Assembly (NCBI GenBank): GCA_002373975.1
Contig: DFKZ01000112.1
Coordinates: 21,501-73,824, forward strand
Length of the DNA: 52,324 nucleotides
Direction: 5' to 3'
Source of the DNA: Lachnospiraceae bacterium UBA3632
GTDB lineage: Bacteria > Bacillota > Clostridia > Lachnospirales > Lachnospiraceae
The notes under the pieces were generated by a model, which was given only the letters and a program-made list of their open reading frames with translations, was not told where the DNA came from and made no database searches. The translations under genes and the position numbers were made by a program. How positions within the stretch are numbered: the first letter of the stretch is position 1; each line of letters opens with the position of its first letter. This document shows, one piece after another, positions 16,875 to 25,767 of the stretch.

Positions 16875-17960
16875 ATGATTTCGAATCAGATCTTACAGAA
16901 TACTCTCGATGGCATCACGCAGATATCCGGCGTGGGGCTTTGCGTAATGGACCCCGAGGGGAAAGTGGCGGCATCTACAGCCGATCTGTCATCCTGCAGC
17001 CGTCTCGCTGCGGAGTTCGCACTTTCTGCGGCAGATTCACAGGAAATTTCAGGACATCAGTATTTCAAGATTTATGACGATCAGACTCTTGAATATGTTC
17101 TCATCGTGGGCGGAAGCGGTGAGGATAAATATGTCGTGGGCAGAATGGTGGCTTTCCAGATCCAGAATCTGCTGGTGGCTTATAAGGAGCGCTTTGATAA
17201 GGACAATTATATCAAAAACCTCCTGCTTGACAATCTGCTCCTTATCGACATTTACAGCCGCTCCAAGAAGCTGCACATCCAGACCGAAGTGCCCAGAGTG
17301 GTATTTGTTATCGAATGTGCCAAGGGCAAGGACAATAACCTTCTCGACATGACCAAGGGATACGTGGGCGGAGGAAAGGACTTCGTCACTGCGGTAGATG
17401 AGAGAAATGTAATTATTGTCAAGGAACTGGCATCCATGGATGCTACCAAAGAGATAGATAAGACCATCAAGAACCTCCAGACCTTCTATCATAAGGAAGG
17501 AGTTAAGGGCCTGCGGATCGCCTACGGAACCGTAGTTGCCGAGATCAAAGAAGTGAGCCGCTCCTACAAGGAGGCCCGCATGGCAGCAGATGTGGGAAAG
17601 ATCTTTTTCGAAGAAAAGGAAGTTATGGCTTACAGCCAGCTTGGAATAGGAAGACTCATTTATCAGCTTCCCATTCCTCTTTGCAAGATGTATATAGAAG
17701 AAATATTCGGGACTAAATCCCCGGACGATTTTGATGAAGAGACCCTCACCACGATACAGAAGTTCTTTGAGAACAACCTGAACGTATCCGAGACCTCCAG
17801 ACAGCTCTTCATCCACAGAAACACGCTTGTATACCGCCTCGATAAGCTTCAGAAGAGCACGGGACTGGATCTTCGCGCTTTTGAAGATGCCATCACCTTC
17901 AAGATCGCGCTGATGGTGGTCAAGTACATGAACTGCATAGAAGCAGGGGAATATAGATAA
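16875..17960 (+). CDS. CdaR/PucR-type transcriptional regulator
   Basis: A 361-residue regulator with an N-terminal sugar-diacid-recognition-like domain (about 1-130), a GGDEF-like middle region and a C-terminal PucR helix-turn-helix (NVSETSRQLFIHRNTLVYRL, then FEDAITFKIALMV). Such proteins control sugar acid or purine catabolism, but no catabolic genes lie nearby and the target cannot be named. The ATG at 16875 has GGAGGAA upstream. A GTG at 16830 would add 15 residues without a proper binding site. The next gene, ftsE, starts 19 bases later, so read-through is likely. Confidence 0.8.
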   Translation: MISNQILQNTLDGITQISGVGLCVMDPEGKVAASTADLSSCSRLAAEFALSAADSQEISGHQYFKIYDDQTLEYVLIVGGSGEDKYVVGRMVAFQIQNLLVAYKERFDKDNYIKNLLLDNLLLIDIYSRSKKLHIQTEVPRVVFVIECAKGKDNNLLDMTKGYVGGGKDFVTAVDERNVIIVKELASMDATKEIDKTIKNLQTFYHKEGVKGLRIAYGTVVAEIKEVSRSYKEARMAADVGKIFFEEKEVMAYSQLGIGRLIYQLPIPLCKMYIEEIFGTKSPDDFDEETLTTIQKFFENNLNVSETSRQLFIHRNTLVYRLDKLQKSTGLDLRAFEDAITFKIALMVVKYMNCIEAGEYR

Positions 17961-17979
17961 ATAACAGCAAGGAATCAAC

Positions 17980-18726
17980 ATGACACTTAAAGAAAAGAAC
18001 AGAATCAAAAGAGAAAATTTCATCGAGGATCACGGTATCATCTACCTTGACAAGGTAAGCATGAGCTATCCGGAGGAAGGAGCTCCCGCGGTTGATAACG
18101 TATCCCTCAGAATAGACAAAGGCGAGTTTGTGTTTATCACCGGCGACAGCGGATCGGGTAAATCTACCATGATAAAGCTGCTGCTGAGAGAGCTGGTACC
18201 GACAGAGGGCTCAGTATACGTTAACGGATACAACACCAAAAAGCTCCGCCACGGACAGATACCCAAGTTCAGAAGAAGCCTGGGAGTCGTTTTCCAGGAT
18301 TTCCGTCTTTTAAGAGACAGAAACGTATACGAAAACGTGGCATTCGCCCAGAGAATAATAGAAGTTCCCTCAGCACAGATGAGAAGGAACGTTCCCAGCA
18401 TCCTTTCGATGGTGGGACTTGCGGGAAAGTACAAATCCAACGTAAGAAAGCTTTCCGGAGGTGAGCAGCAGAGAGTGGCACTCGCAAGAGCTCTCATCAA
18501 CAAGCCTTCGATACTTCTGGCGGACGAGCCTACGGGAAACCTTGATCCTTCCAATTCATGGGAGATCATGAACATGATAGATGAGATAAACGCCATGGGA
18601 ACGACGGTAGTGGTGGTAACACACAGCCCCGAGATCGTAAATGCCATGAAAAAGCGCGTTGTCACAATGAGGAAGGGTATCATAGTAAACGACGAGGAAG
18701 AAGGACTATACATAAATGAAGATTAG
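17980..18726 (+). CDS. ftsE: Cell division ATP-binding protein FtsE
   Basis: A 248-residue ABC ATPase. Walker A is GDSGSGKST, the signature is LSGGEQQRVALARAL, Walker B is ILLADEPTGNLD and the switch histidine is in VVVVTHSPE. FtsE with FtsX forms an inner-membrane complex that uses ATP to activate peptidoglycan hydrolases. Compared with most FtsE it has about 18 extra N-terminal residues (MTLKEKNRIKRENFIEDHG) before IIYLDKVSMSY. It overlaps ftsX by 11 bases, and a hydrolase of the expected partner type is the next gene. Confidence 0.93.
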   Translation: MTLKEKNRIKRENFIEDHGIIYLDKVSMSYPEEGAPAVDNVSLRIDKGEFVFITGDSGSGKSTMIKLLLRELVPTEGSVYVNGYNTKKLRHGQIPKFRRSLGVVFQDFRLLRDRNVYENVAFAQRIIEVPSAQMRRNVPSILSMVGLAGKYKSNVRKLSGGEQQRVALARALINKPSILLADEPTGNLDPSNSWEIMNMIDEINAMGTTVVVVTHSPEIVNAMKKRVVTMRKGIIVNDEEEGLYINED

Positions 18727-19618
18727 TACATTTTTCTATACATTATGGCAGGGCGTGAGAAACCTGTTCAGAAACGGCTGGTACTCGCTCGCATCCATAT
18801 CCACCATCGCCGCATGTCTGTTCCTTTTCGGAGTGCTCTTCTCCATCGCATTCAATGTGAGGAACATATTGATGACGGCAGAGGAAGCCGTATCCGTAAC
18901 GGTATTCTTTAACGAAGACGCCAACAAAGAGCAGGTCAAAAACGTGATAGGCGCCGAGATAAAGAGCCGCGTGGAGGTGGCAAACGCCGTCTTCCATGAT
19001 GACGACGAGATATGGGAAGAGTTCGGAAAGTCTTATTACGGAGATGACTACGCAGAAGGATTTGAGGAAAATCCTCTTGCCGGAGATTATAACTGGGAGA
19101 TATTCCTGAGCGACGTATCCATGCAGGATGCATTGGTAACATGGCTGCAGAGCCTTCCCGAGGTGAGAAAGGTCAATTACTCCGAGATCACCGCGCACAC
19201 CCTTACCGGCATGAACAGCCTGGTGGCTTATGTCTCCATCGCCATCATCGTCATCCTGCTTGCGGTAAGTATCTTCCTTATAAGCAATACCGTCCGCGTG
19301 GGAATATCAGTAAGGGCGGAAGAGATAAGCATCATGAAATACGTGGGAGCGACGGACTTTTTCGTGCGGGCGCCCTTTGTTCTTGAGGGAATACTGATAG
19401 GCCTGTTGGGATCGGCACTGCCGCTTTTCCTCATCCACGAGTTGTATGATTACGTGATCAAATATGTGACGGGAAGATTTGCCATACTCAGCAGCATGCT
19501 TAACTTCCTTCCAATAGAAGATATATTTAAATACCTGACACCTCTTTGCCTGATAGTGGGTGTCGGCATCGGGTTTATCGGAAGCCTTGCAACCGTAAGA
19601 AAACACTTAAGAGTCTGA
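18716..19618 (+). CDS. ftsX: Permease-like cell division protein FtsX
   Basis: A 300-residue membrane protein with FtsX topology: one membrane segment near 22-45, a large extracytoplasmic loop (about 50-165) and three segments near 175-195, 225-245 and 270-290. The loop is the usual docking site for the peptidoglycan hydrolase or its activator. The start lies inside ftsE with AAGGAC upstream. FtsX has no activity of its own but passes the ATPase movement of FtsE across the membrane. Confidence 0.93.
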   Translation: MKISTFFYTLWQGVRNLFRNGWYSLASISTIAACLFLFGVLFSIAFNVRNILMTAEEAVSVTVFFNEDANKEQVKNVIGAEIKSRVEVANAVFHDDDEIWEEFGKSYYGDDYAEGFEENPLAGDYNWEIFLSDVSMQDALVTWLQSLPEVRKVNYSEITAHTLTGMNSLVAYVSIAIIVILLAVSIFLISNTVRVGISVRAEEISIMKYVGATDFFVRAPFVLEGILIGLLGSALPLFLIHELYDYVIKYVTGRFAILSSMLNFLPIEDIFKYLTPLCLIVGVGIGFIGSLATVRKHLRV

Positions 19619-19633
19619 TCAAAGGCATATAAT

Positions 19634-20905
19634 ATGAAGAAAAATCCATCAGGGACAATAAACAGAATACAGGCAGCGGGAATCAGCCTTGTGATGATAG
19701 CTGCGCTTTCTATCGGATGTAGCCTCCCTCTTGCGAATGCCAGGGGAGCGAGCAGCCTTGATAATATCACGTCCGAATCGATCCGCCAGAAGGAGCAGGA
19801 GATCGAGCAGGCTAAGAAGGATAAGGAAGCAATCCAAAGCAAAAAGTCCGATGTGGAGGCTATCAAGAAAAATCTCGTGCAGCAGAAGAACGATCTTGCC
19901 GCTTATATCGAGGAGATAGACGGACAGATCGCCACCATGCAGTACAACATAATGGACCTTGAAGACCAGATCCTTATAAAGGAAGCCGATATCGCAGAGA
20001 CCGAGGCTCAGCTCGAGGACGCCAAGCTTCAGGAAGAAAATCACTACAACGCAATGAAAGTCCGCATCAAAATGATGTATGAGATGAATGATGCGAACGT
20101 GCTTACAAGCCTTCTGGGAGCCACAAGCCTAAGGGATCTTCTGAACAGAATGGACTACATCGAGGCTGTTGTTTCCTACGATAAGGCAGCGATGGAAGAG
20201 CTCAGAAATACCAGGTCCTACATAGAACTCTGCGAACAGGAGCTTGAGCTCGACAAGGAAGCGCTTGATGAATCCAAGGCCGGCGTCGAGGAAGAAAAGG
20301 CCAATATGGAGGCGCTGCTTGAGGAAAAGCAGAAGCAGTTTGAAGCATATAAGGTGAGCATCGCCGAATCCCAGAGTCAGATCGATGCTTACAATGACAA
20401 GATCGACGATTATGATGACGAAATAGCGCTCCTTGAAAAGGCTATAGAAGTAGAAAAGCAACAGCTCCTTTTGGCGCAGCAGAACGGAGCAAGGGTATTT
20501 GAAGGAGGATGGGTATTCCCTATTGCTTCTTATAAATATGTATCAAGTAAATTCGGATACAGGATCCATCCCGTGTATGGAACGCAGAAGTTCCACAGCG
20601 GAGTCGATCTGGCGGCGCCTGCGGGAACCGCCATCTATGCTGCGGCAAGCGGAGTTGTGGCCGGAGCCGGATACAATTCCTCGATGGGTAATTATGTAAT
20701 GATCAACCATGGAAGCGGACTCTTTACCGTGTACATGCACGCTTCGGCGCTGTATGTATCGGAGGGTGAGGCTGTGGCAGCAGGACAGACCATCGCTGCG
20801 GTAGGAAGCACCGGAGTTTCCACCGGTAACCACCTCCACTTCAGCGTAAGACTTAACGGATCCTATGTGGACCCGAATGATTATATTTATTTCTATGACA
20901 GATAA
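19634..20905 (+). CDS. M23 family murein hydrolase or activator with coiled coil (EnvC/CwlO-like partner of FtsEX)
   Basis: A 423-residue exported protein with an N-terminal hydrophobic signal (about 13-35), a long coiled coil (about 45-285) and a C-terminal M23 (LytM) domain. The M23 metal ligands are intact: H321 and D325 in HSGVDLA, and H400/H402 in NHLHF, so it may be catalytic, unlike E. coli EnvC. Placement 15 bases after ftsX marks it as the FtsEX-controlled enzyme, as EnvC is in E. coli and CwlO (NlpC/P60-type) in Bacillus. A cysteine in LSIGC makes a weak lipobox, not convincing. Confidence 0.9.
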   Translation: MKKNPSGTINRIQAAGISLVMIAALSIGCSLPLANARGASSLDNITSESIRQKEQEIEQAKKDKEAIQSKKSDVEAIKKNLVQQKNDLAAYIEEIDGQIATMQYNIMDLEDQILIKEADIAETEAQLEDAKLQEENHYNAMKVRIKMMYEMNDANVLTSLLGATSLRDLLNRMDYIEAVVSYDKAAMEELRNTRSYIELCEQELELDKEALDESKAGVEEEKANMEALLEEKQKQFEAYKVSIAESQSQIDAYNDKIDDYDDEIALLEKAIEVEKQQLLLAQQNGARVFEGGWVFPIASYKYVSSKFGYRIHPVYGTQKFHSGVDLAAPAGTAIYAAASGVVAGAGYNSSMGNYVMINHGSGLFTVYMHASALYVSEGEAVAAGQTIAAVGSTGVSTGNHLHFSVRLNGSYVDPNDYIYFYDR

Positions 20906-20949
20906 CATTCGGCCAAAGCCTGCAGACAGGCCGGACGATGAGGTTTGAA

Positions 20950-22200
20950 ATGGACTCTAAAAACTCAAAAAAGCAACTATTCATAGGGATCCTTATAGGG
21001 ATACTTTTGATGATCGTGGTCACCTTGATCACCGTGCTGATCGTGATCAGGCATTACAATAAAGAGGATGTGGGGGCGGGCACAGTAGTGGAGGTCGAGG
21101 ACTCTCTCCTCGATGACGAAACCGTATTAAAGATAGAGCAGATACAGGACTACCTTAATAAGCACTCCATCCTCGACACCGATGAGGATACACTCAGAAA
21201 GGGACTTTTCAGGGGAATACTTGAAGGAACCGGGGATAAATACTGCGAGTACTATACGCCCGAAGAGATACAGGACCTTATGGGAGATTACGGCGGAAGC
21301 TTCTTTGGAATAGGCGCATCTATTGCCATGGAGCACGACGAACCCGTTATCCAGAAGATATATAAGGAATCCCCGGCAGAAAAAGCCGGACTTATGGCCG
21401 GAGATATAATCCATACAGTTGACGGGGTGGATATTTCCGGAATGACCCTCGACGAAGTGGTTTCCATGATCCGCGGAGAAAAGGGAACCCCCGTAGTGAT
21501 CGGCGTGTGGAGGGACAGCGCGGATGAACTTAAGCTGACTGCCATCCGTGATGAGATCCACGTGGAAGTGGTCACCTACGAGATGAAAGATAACGGGATA
21601 GGATATATACATATAGAAGAATGGTATGACACCACCCCCGGTCAGTTCTCGGCGGCATATAAGGATCTGCAGACACAGGGAATGGAGAAGGGACTTATAG
21701 TAGACCTTCGGTCCAACACCGGCGGACTGCTCTCATCGGTGCTTGATGTGCTAAGACAGCTCCTTCCCACCGGCCCCATGCTCTATGTGGAGGATAACCA
21801 GGGAACCAGGGAAACATATACCAATGATACCGAGAGTGACGGAATAGATATTCCTGTGGTGATCCTAACCAACGGATATACCGCCAGCGCTTCAGAGATA
21901 TTCACAGGCGCCATGAAGGATTATGACAAAGCAATATCCATTGGAACAAAGACCTACGGAAAAGGCGTGGTGCAGTCCTTCTACTACCTGGCAGACGGAT
22001 CTGCCATCAAGTTCACCACCGAGCAGTACTTCACACCGGACGGGACAGCCATAGACGGAGCCGGAATAGAGCCCGATATAGAGCTCACCTTCGATGCGGA
22101 TGCATACTATGACGAAGAAAACCCTGTAGACAACCAGCTTGAGAAGGCCATCGAGTATCTGGAAGAAGGCAGGCTGATGGAGAGCGATACGGCTGCGTAG
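20950..22200 (+). CDS. S41 family C-terminal processing peptidase
   Basis: A 416-residue Ctp-type serine protease. It has an N-terminal membrane anchor (about 8-35), a PDZ domain (about 100-185, GIGASI ... ADIIHTVDG-like GDIIHTVDG) and the S41 core. The catalytic Ser-Lys pair is S313 (in TASASEIF) and K338 (in TYGKGVVQ), spaced 25 residues as in E. coli Prc. Substrates are unknown. The ftsE-ftsX-ctp neighbourhood also occurs in Bacillus (ctpB). GAGG at 20940-20943 supports the ATG at 20950; an ATG at 20938 would add four residues. Confidence 0.9.
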   Translation: MDSKNSKKQLFIGILIGILLMIVVTLITVLIVIRHYNKEDVGAGTVVEVEDSLLDDETVLKIEQIQDYLNKHSILDTDEDTLRKGLFRGILEGTGDKYCEYYTPEEIQDLMGDYGGSFFGIGASIAMEHDEPVIQKIYKESPAEKAGLMAGDIIHTVDGVDISGMTLDEVVSMIRGEKGTPVVIGVWRDSADELKLTAIRDEIHVEVVTYEMKDNGIGYIHIEEWYDTTPGQFSAAYKDLQTQGMEKGLIVDLRSNTGGLLSSVLDVLRQLLPTGPMLYVEDNQGTRETYTNDTESDGIDIPVVILTNGYTASASEIFTGAMKDYDKAISIGTKTYGKGVVQSFYYLADGSAIKFTTEQYFTPDGTAIDGAGIEPDIELTFDADAYYDEENPVDNQLEKAIEYLEEGRLMESDTAA

Positions 22201-22263
22201 GGGGATTTGAGCATATTCACCAAAAAGATTAAAAAAAATATTGAAATTTTTTTCATTTTGCTA

Positions 22264-22290
22264 TAAAGTATTTTTAAGGAGTACCGATAT
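22264..22290 (+). promoter_or_regulatory. SigD (sigma-28) type promoter of flagellin gene 1
   Basis: TAAA (22264-22267) and CCGATAT (22284-22290) are 16 bases apart, matching the Bacillus SigD consensus TAAA-N14-16-CCGATAT. The predicted transcript has an untranslated leader of about 185 bases. Confidence 0.85.
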
Positions 22291-22334
22291 ATAGGTTGTA
22301 AGGCAAGAGAAAAGCCTACAGCAACTATTAATTC

Positions 22335-22472
22335 GGATAACTTCCGCCGATAGTCGGAGTATCCACGGCCGGGATGGTCCACACTACTGGCGGCGTTATA
22401 AATAACCCGCGGGCCAGACCCGCAAACAGCACCACCGATGAGAAAGGAATCTCACGGTTAAATTCAAGGAGG
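22335..22472 (+). promoter_or_regulatory. Structured 5' leader of flagellin gene 1 with a CsrA-like hairpin
   Basis: Several stems are visible: GGATA/TATCC enclosing TCCG/CGGA (about 22335-22362), GCGGG/CCCGC (22409-22413, 22419-22423), and TGAGA/TCTCA (22439-22443, 22450-22454) with loop AAGGAA. The last loop fits the A-N-GGA core bound by CsrA and lies just upstream of the ribosome binding site AAGGAGG (22466-22472), which would be a second site. In Bacillus, hag translation is controlled this way by CsrA and FliW. No csrA or fliW gene is in the window. Confidence 0.45.
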
Positions 22473-22480
22473 AAAAAATT

Positions 22481-23293
22481 ATGGTAGTACAGCACAACAT
22501 GCAGGCAATGAACTCTAACAGAATGTTAGGGTTAACCCAGTCAACACTCTCAAAGTCAACTGAGAAGCTTTCATCCGGTTATCGTGTAAACCGTGCAGCA
22601 GATGATGCAGCAGGTCTTGCAATTTCCGAGAAGATGAGAAGACAGATTCGTGGACTTACACAGGCAAGCCGTAACTCTCAGGATGGTATCTCAATGGTAC
22701 AGACTGCAGAAGGTGCGCTCAACGAAGTACACGATATGCTTCAGAGACTTAACGAGCTCGCAGTTCAGTCTGCAAACGGAACTCTCGTATCCTCACAGGA
22801 TAGAAGTTACATCCAGCTCGAAGTTTCACAGCTCATCGAGGAAATCGACGATGTTGCTAACAACACAAAGTTCAACGGCATCAGCCTTCTGAACGTTAGC
22901 ACAACCGTTACTCTTCAGGTTGGAACAGAAGCAAGCCACACGATGGTTATCAGCCTTCAGAAGATGACCGCAGCAGGCCTTAGTGTAAATGCACTTAAGG
23001 TTTCTACTCAGGCAGGAGCAACAAGTGCAATCAGCAAGGTTAAGACTGCTATCAACACTCTGAACAAGCTTCGTGCTAAACTCGGTGCTTATCAGAACAG
23101 ACTTGAGCACAAGATCGCTAACCTTGACAACGTTGTTGAGAATACGACAGCTGCAGAGAGCCGTATCCGTGATACCGACATGGCTACTGAGATGGTTAAG
23201 TACTCGAATGCTAACATCTTACAGCAGGCAGGTCAGGCAATGCTCGCACAGTCCAATCAGAGCAATCAGGGTGTTCTTTCACTCCTCGGATAA
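22481..23293 (+). CDS. fliC: Flagellin 1
   Basis: A 270-residue flagellin with intact D0/D1 ends: MVVQHNMQAMNSNRMLG at the start, RIRDTDMATEMVKYSNANIL and NQGVLSLLG at the end. The middle (about 130-190) is short, so the filament subunit is of the minimal Bacillus Hag type, with several exposed Ser/Thr (NVSTTVTLQVGTEASHT) that could be O-glycosylated. It is expressed from a SigD promoter, has its own terminator, and precedes the glycan/phosphonate genes. Flagellin 2 downstream differs at about 11 positions. Confidence 0.97.
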   Translation: MVVQHNMQAMNSNRMLGLTQSTLSKSTEKLSSGYRVNRAADDAAGLAISEKMRRQIRGLTQASRNSQDGISMVQTAEGALNEVHDMLQRLNELAVQSANGTLVSSQDRSYIQLEVSQLIEEIDDVANNTKFNGISLLNVSTTVTLQVGTEASHTMVISLQKMTAAGLSVNALKVSTQAGATSAISKVKTAINTLNKLRAKLGAYQNRLEHKIANLDNVVENTTAAESRIRDTDMATEMVKYSNANILQQAGQAMLAQSNQSNQGVLSLLG

Positions 23294-23317
23294 TCTGGGA
23301 CATTACCGGCTACCAAT

Positions 23318-23347
23318 CAAAAAGGGAGAGCTTGCTCTCCCTTTTTT
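23318..23347 (+). terminator. Terminator of flagellin gene 1
   Basis: A stem AAAAAGGGAGAG/CTCTCCCTTTTT with loop CTTG (23319-23346) ends in a T run, 25 bases after the stop codon. Confidence 0.92.
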
Positions 23348-23378
23348 AATAAGCATTTTTGTTAGAAAATATATCAAA

Positions 23379-23407
23379 TTGACAGAAAAAAGAGTATAAT
23401 CTATATA
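23379..23407 (+). promoter_or_regulatory. Sigma-A type promoter of the modification island
   Basis: A perfect TTGACA (23379-23384) and TATATA (23402-23407), 17 bases apart, lie about 90 bases before the first LicD gene. It is the only clear promoter found for the following 17 kb, so the island appears to be driven by the housekeeping sigma factor and not by SigD. Confidence 0.65.
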
Positions 23408-23460
23408 ACGGCTTTGCAAAGCAAACCGTTATATAACGAACAAATTGCGAAGCAATTCGT
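23402..23460 (+). other. Two consecutive hairpins at the start of the island transcript
   Basis: Hairpin one pairs TATATAACGG (23402-23411) with CCGTTATATA (23426-23435) and inside it TTTGC with GCAAA. Its left arm coincides with the -10 box. Hairpin two pairs AATTGC with GCAATT around GAA, extended by ACG/CGT (23436-23460). They could be an operator for a repressor, a 5' stabiliser or a REP-like element. No T run follows, so attenuation is less likely. Confidence 0.5.
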
Positions 23461-23496
23461 GAGTCTATTTTTAATTCAAGGAGCAGTACATATCAT

Positions 23497-25767
23497 ATGG
23501 CACATCTTAAGATTTCACCGGATTTTTTCAAAATGGAAGTAAGAGAGGGTTTTCCTGTCGGAGAGCTGATGAAAAGAAACTGGGCAGCCCAGCTTCAGGT
23601 ACTTGAAGATGTGAGAGAATTATGTGATAAGCATGATATCAAATGGTTTGCCTATGCAGGAACATCCCTTGGCGCAGTACGACACAAGGGTTTTATTCCG
23701 TGGGATGATGATATCGATGTTTGTATGGTCGGAGAGGACTTTATAAAATTTCTGTACTACGCTAAAGATGAGTTGGATCAGAAATATCTTCATCTTTCAC
23801 CATATGACAGGGGTGACTGGAAGCAAAGAACTATTTTCCGAATTGCAAATGCAGATTGTATGGATTTTGGAAAAGGTCGGATGGATGAATGGTTTGATTG
23901 CCCTCTGGCTATAGGAACCGACGTATTTCCTTTCTATTATGTTCCCCGTGATAAAAAGAAGGAGGATTATATAGTAGATCTCCTTACAAATATTGAAAGT
24001 CTTTATCAGCTAAATGACTACACTATAAAACATCTTCAGATGGGTGATGTCGAGGCAGCTAAGGCACAGGAAGATCTGATAGCTGCAAGCATTATCGGAT
24101 TGCAGCAGGATACCGGATTTACATTTACTACGGACAGGCCTCTTGCAAACCAGCTCTGCATGCTCTATGACCAGGTGTGTCGTTTCACGGTGGAAGACGA
24201 AGCTGACTATGTAACAAGATACAGCACTTTTGTGAGACTTAGAAATTGGAAGCTTCCCAAAGAACTCTTTTATGAGAAGACCATGTTTCCTTTTGAAATG
24301 ATGGAACTTCCGCTTCCTAAGGACTATCATGCTTTTCTCAAAATTCAATATGGTGAGAATTATATGACGCCCAGCAGAACCGGTGCTGCGCATGATTATC
24401 CGTACTTTTCCAAACAGATCAGAGTACTTGACACTAAATTTGAAGTATATGACTGGGCATCAAAACAGGGCGACAGTGATCATATTCGCTGCGAAACACC
24501 TGCAAAACAAAAACTCTCTGATTCTAAAAATGATAAGTGTGTAGTTCTTTACTACACAGGAATCCGCGAGATGATAATTTATAGCGAGTATATAATTAAC
24601 AAGATCAGAGATCTAATCAGATATTGTAAAGAAAATCCGGACACTTTTTCTCTTTACTGGTGTCCCGGCTGGTTTGTGGACGCGGAAAAATTCCCCGGTC
24701 TTCCTTCTGCGGACAGACTTATACCCGAACTGAAGAAACAATATTATGAGATAATCGAGGAATTCAAAGAATCCGGTGTCGGTATTTGTGATGAGTCGGG
24801 TGACCTCAATAAGGCTATAGATTTATGTGACTTTTATTACGGTGACGCCGGCCTGTTACAGAAGTTGTTTGCAAGTACAGGAAAACCGGTCTATATTCAG
24901 GATTATCATGTCCTGTTACATGAAGATTCTGTTTCTCCCGATGACGCAAAGATAAAGGTTACATCTCTGTCAACCCCCAGCGGAATGTTTGAGGGAAAGG
25001 TAAAGCCTGAATTTAGGGATGCCGGATACTTTGAGGTTGATACAGGATATGTGATGGCTTCCAATATGAACGGTCTGTTTAAAGTAGATCGTAAGGAAGG
25101 AACATATGAGTATCTTCATTTTATTAAAGGCGAGGTTGCAAATGGCGCAAACCTTTACGCAAGAGCAATCCCATTTGGTGAAAAGATAGTATTTATACCT
25201 CAGTCTGCAAATAATCTCGTTATATATGATCCCAAAATGAACGTATATAAAGAGATTAATGTATATGTAGACATATTAAATCCCTGGTGCGACAAGGCAA
25301 AGTATGCTGACTGTGTAGAATATGAGGGAAAGCTTTTTCTTTTCGGAGAAAGATACAACTTTGTTATGAAGGTTGATCCCGAAACCGGAGAGAAAAAGTT
25401 ATATGATACCAATACGAACGACATAGTATGGATGAGACACGCGGCTTTCCGTGAAGGAGGACTTGTAAGACTCGTGTCAGCCATGTCAAAAGATATATTA
25501 ACGTTCAATCTTCGCCGGGAGCAGGTTTTCGTACAAAAATCATACAGTGAGAAAAAGGTTATGCCGATACTTAAAGAACTTGCTGCTCAAAAGGAGAAAA
25601 ATTCCGTTTCAGCAGATGGCTTGAAGATGGTCGGAGACCTCGAGAGGTTCAATAACAGTGCCTTTGAAGGACTTATTGGCCCCGAAGGAATGGTAATAAA
25701 CGAACAAGACAGCTGGATTTCATTTGAAGACATGATTAAGTATGTGGAGTGGAAAAAAGGAAAGTGA
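23497..25767 (+). CDS. LicD-family phosphotransferase fused to glycosyltransferase-like and propeller-like domains
   Basis: A 756-residue protein. Residues about 30-320 are a LicD/nucleotidyltransferase-fold domain with GTSLGAVRHKGFIPWDDDID (metal-binding DDDID at 70-74). LicD proteins move phosphocholine or related groups from CDP/CMP carriers onto glycans. Residues about 345-475 resemble the nucleotide-binding half of a GT-B transferase (IDLCDFYYGDAGLLQKLF ... GKPVYIQ). Residues about 490-700 show repeated short beta strands typical of a propeller-like domain. The C-terminus returns to helix. AAGGAG lies 13 bases before the ATG, a long spacing. It overlaps the next gene by 4 bases (GTGA). 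First gene of the island; domains two and three are assigned by pattern only. Confidence 0.75.
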   Translation: MAHLKISPDFFKMEVREGFPVGELMKRNWAAQLQVLEDVRELCDKHDIKWFAYAGTSLGAVRHKGFIPWDDDIDVCMVGEDFIKFLYYAKDELDQKYLHLSPYDRGDWKQRTIFRIANADCMDFGKGRMDEWFDCPLAIGTDVFPFYYVPRDKKKEDYIVDLLTNIESLYQLNDYTIKHLQMGDVEAAKAQEDLIAASIIGLQQDTGFTFTTDRPLANQLCMLYDQVCRFTVEDEADYVTRYSTFVRLRNWKLPKELFYEKTMFPFEMMELPLPKDYHAFLKIQYGENYMTPSRTGAAHDYPYFSKQIRVLDTKFEVYDWASKQGDSDHIRCETPAKQKLSDSKNDKCVVLYYTGIREMIIYSEYIINKIRDLIRYCKENPDTFSLYWCPGWFVDAEKFPGLPSADRLIPELKKQYYEIIEEFKESGVGICDESGDLNKAIDLCDFYYGDAGLLQKLFASTGKPVYIQDYHVLLHEDSVSPDDAKIKVTSLSTPSGMFEGKVKPEFRDAGYFEVDTGYVMASNMNGLFKVDRKEGTYEYLHFIKGEVANGANLYARAIPFGEKIVFIPQSANNLVIYDPKMNVYKEINVYVDILNPWCDKAKYADCVEYEGKLFLFGERYNFVMKVDPETGEKKLYDTNTNDIVWMRHAAFREGGLVRLVSAMSKDILTFNLRREQVFVQKSYSEKKVMPILKELAAQKEKNSVSADGLKMVGDLERFNNSAFEGLIGPEGMVINEQDSWISFEDMIKYVEWKKGK

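Noticed and set aside
22291..22480. Cyclic di-GMP riboswitch in the flagellin 1 leader
   Set aside because: The leader is structured, but the conserved GEMM-type junction and tetraloop-receptor bases were not found. CsrA-like control fits better.
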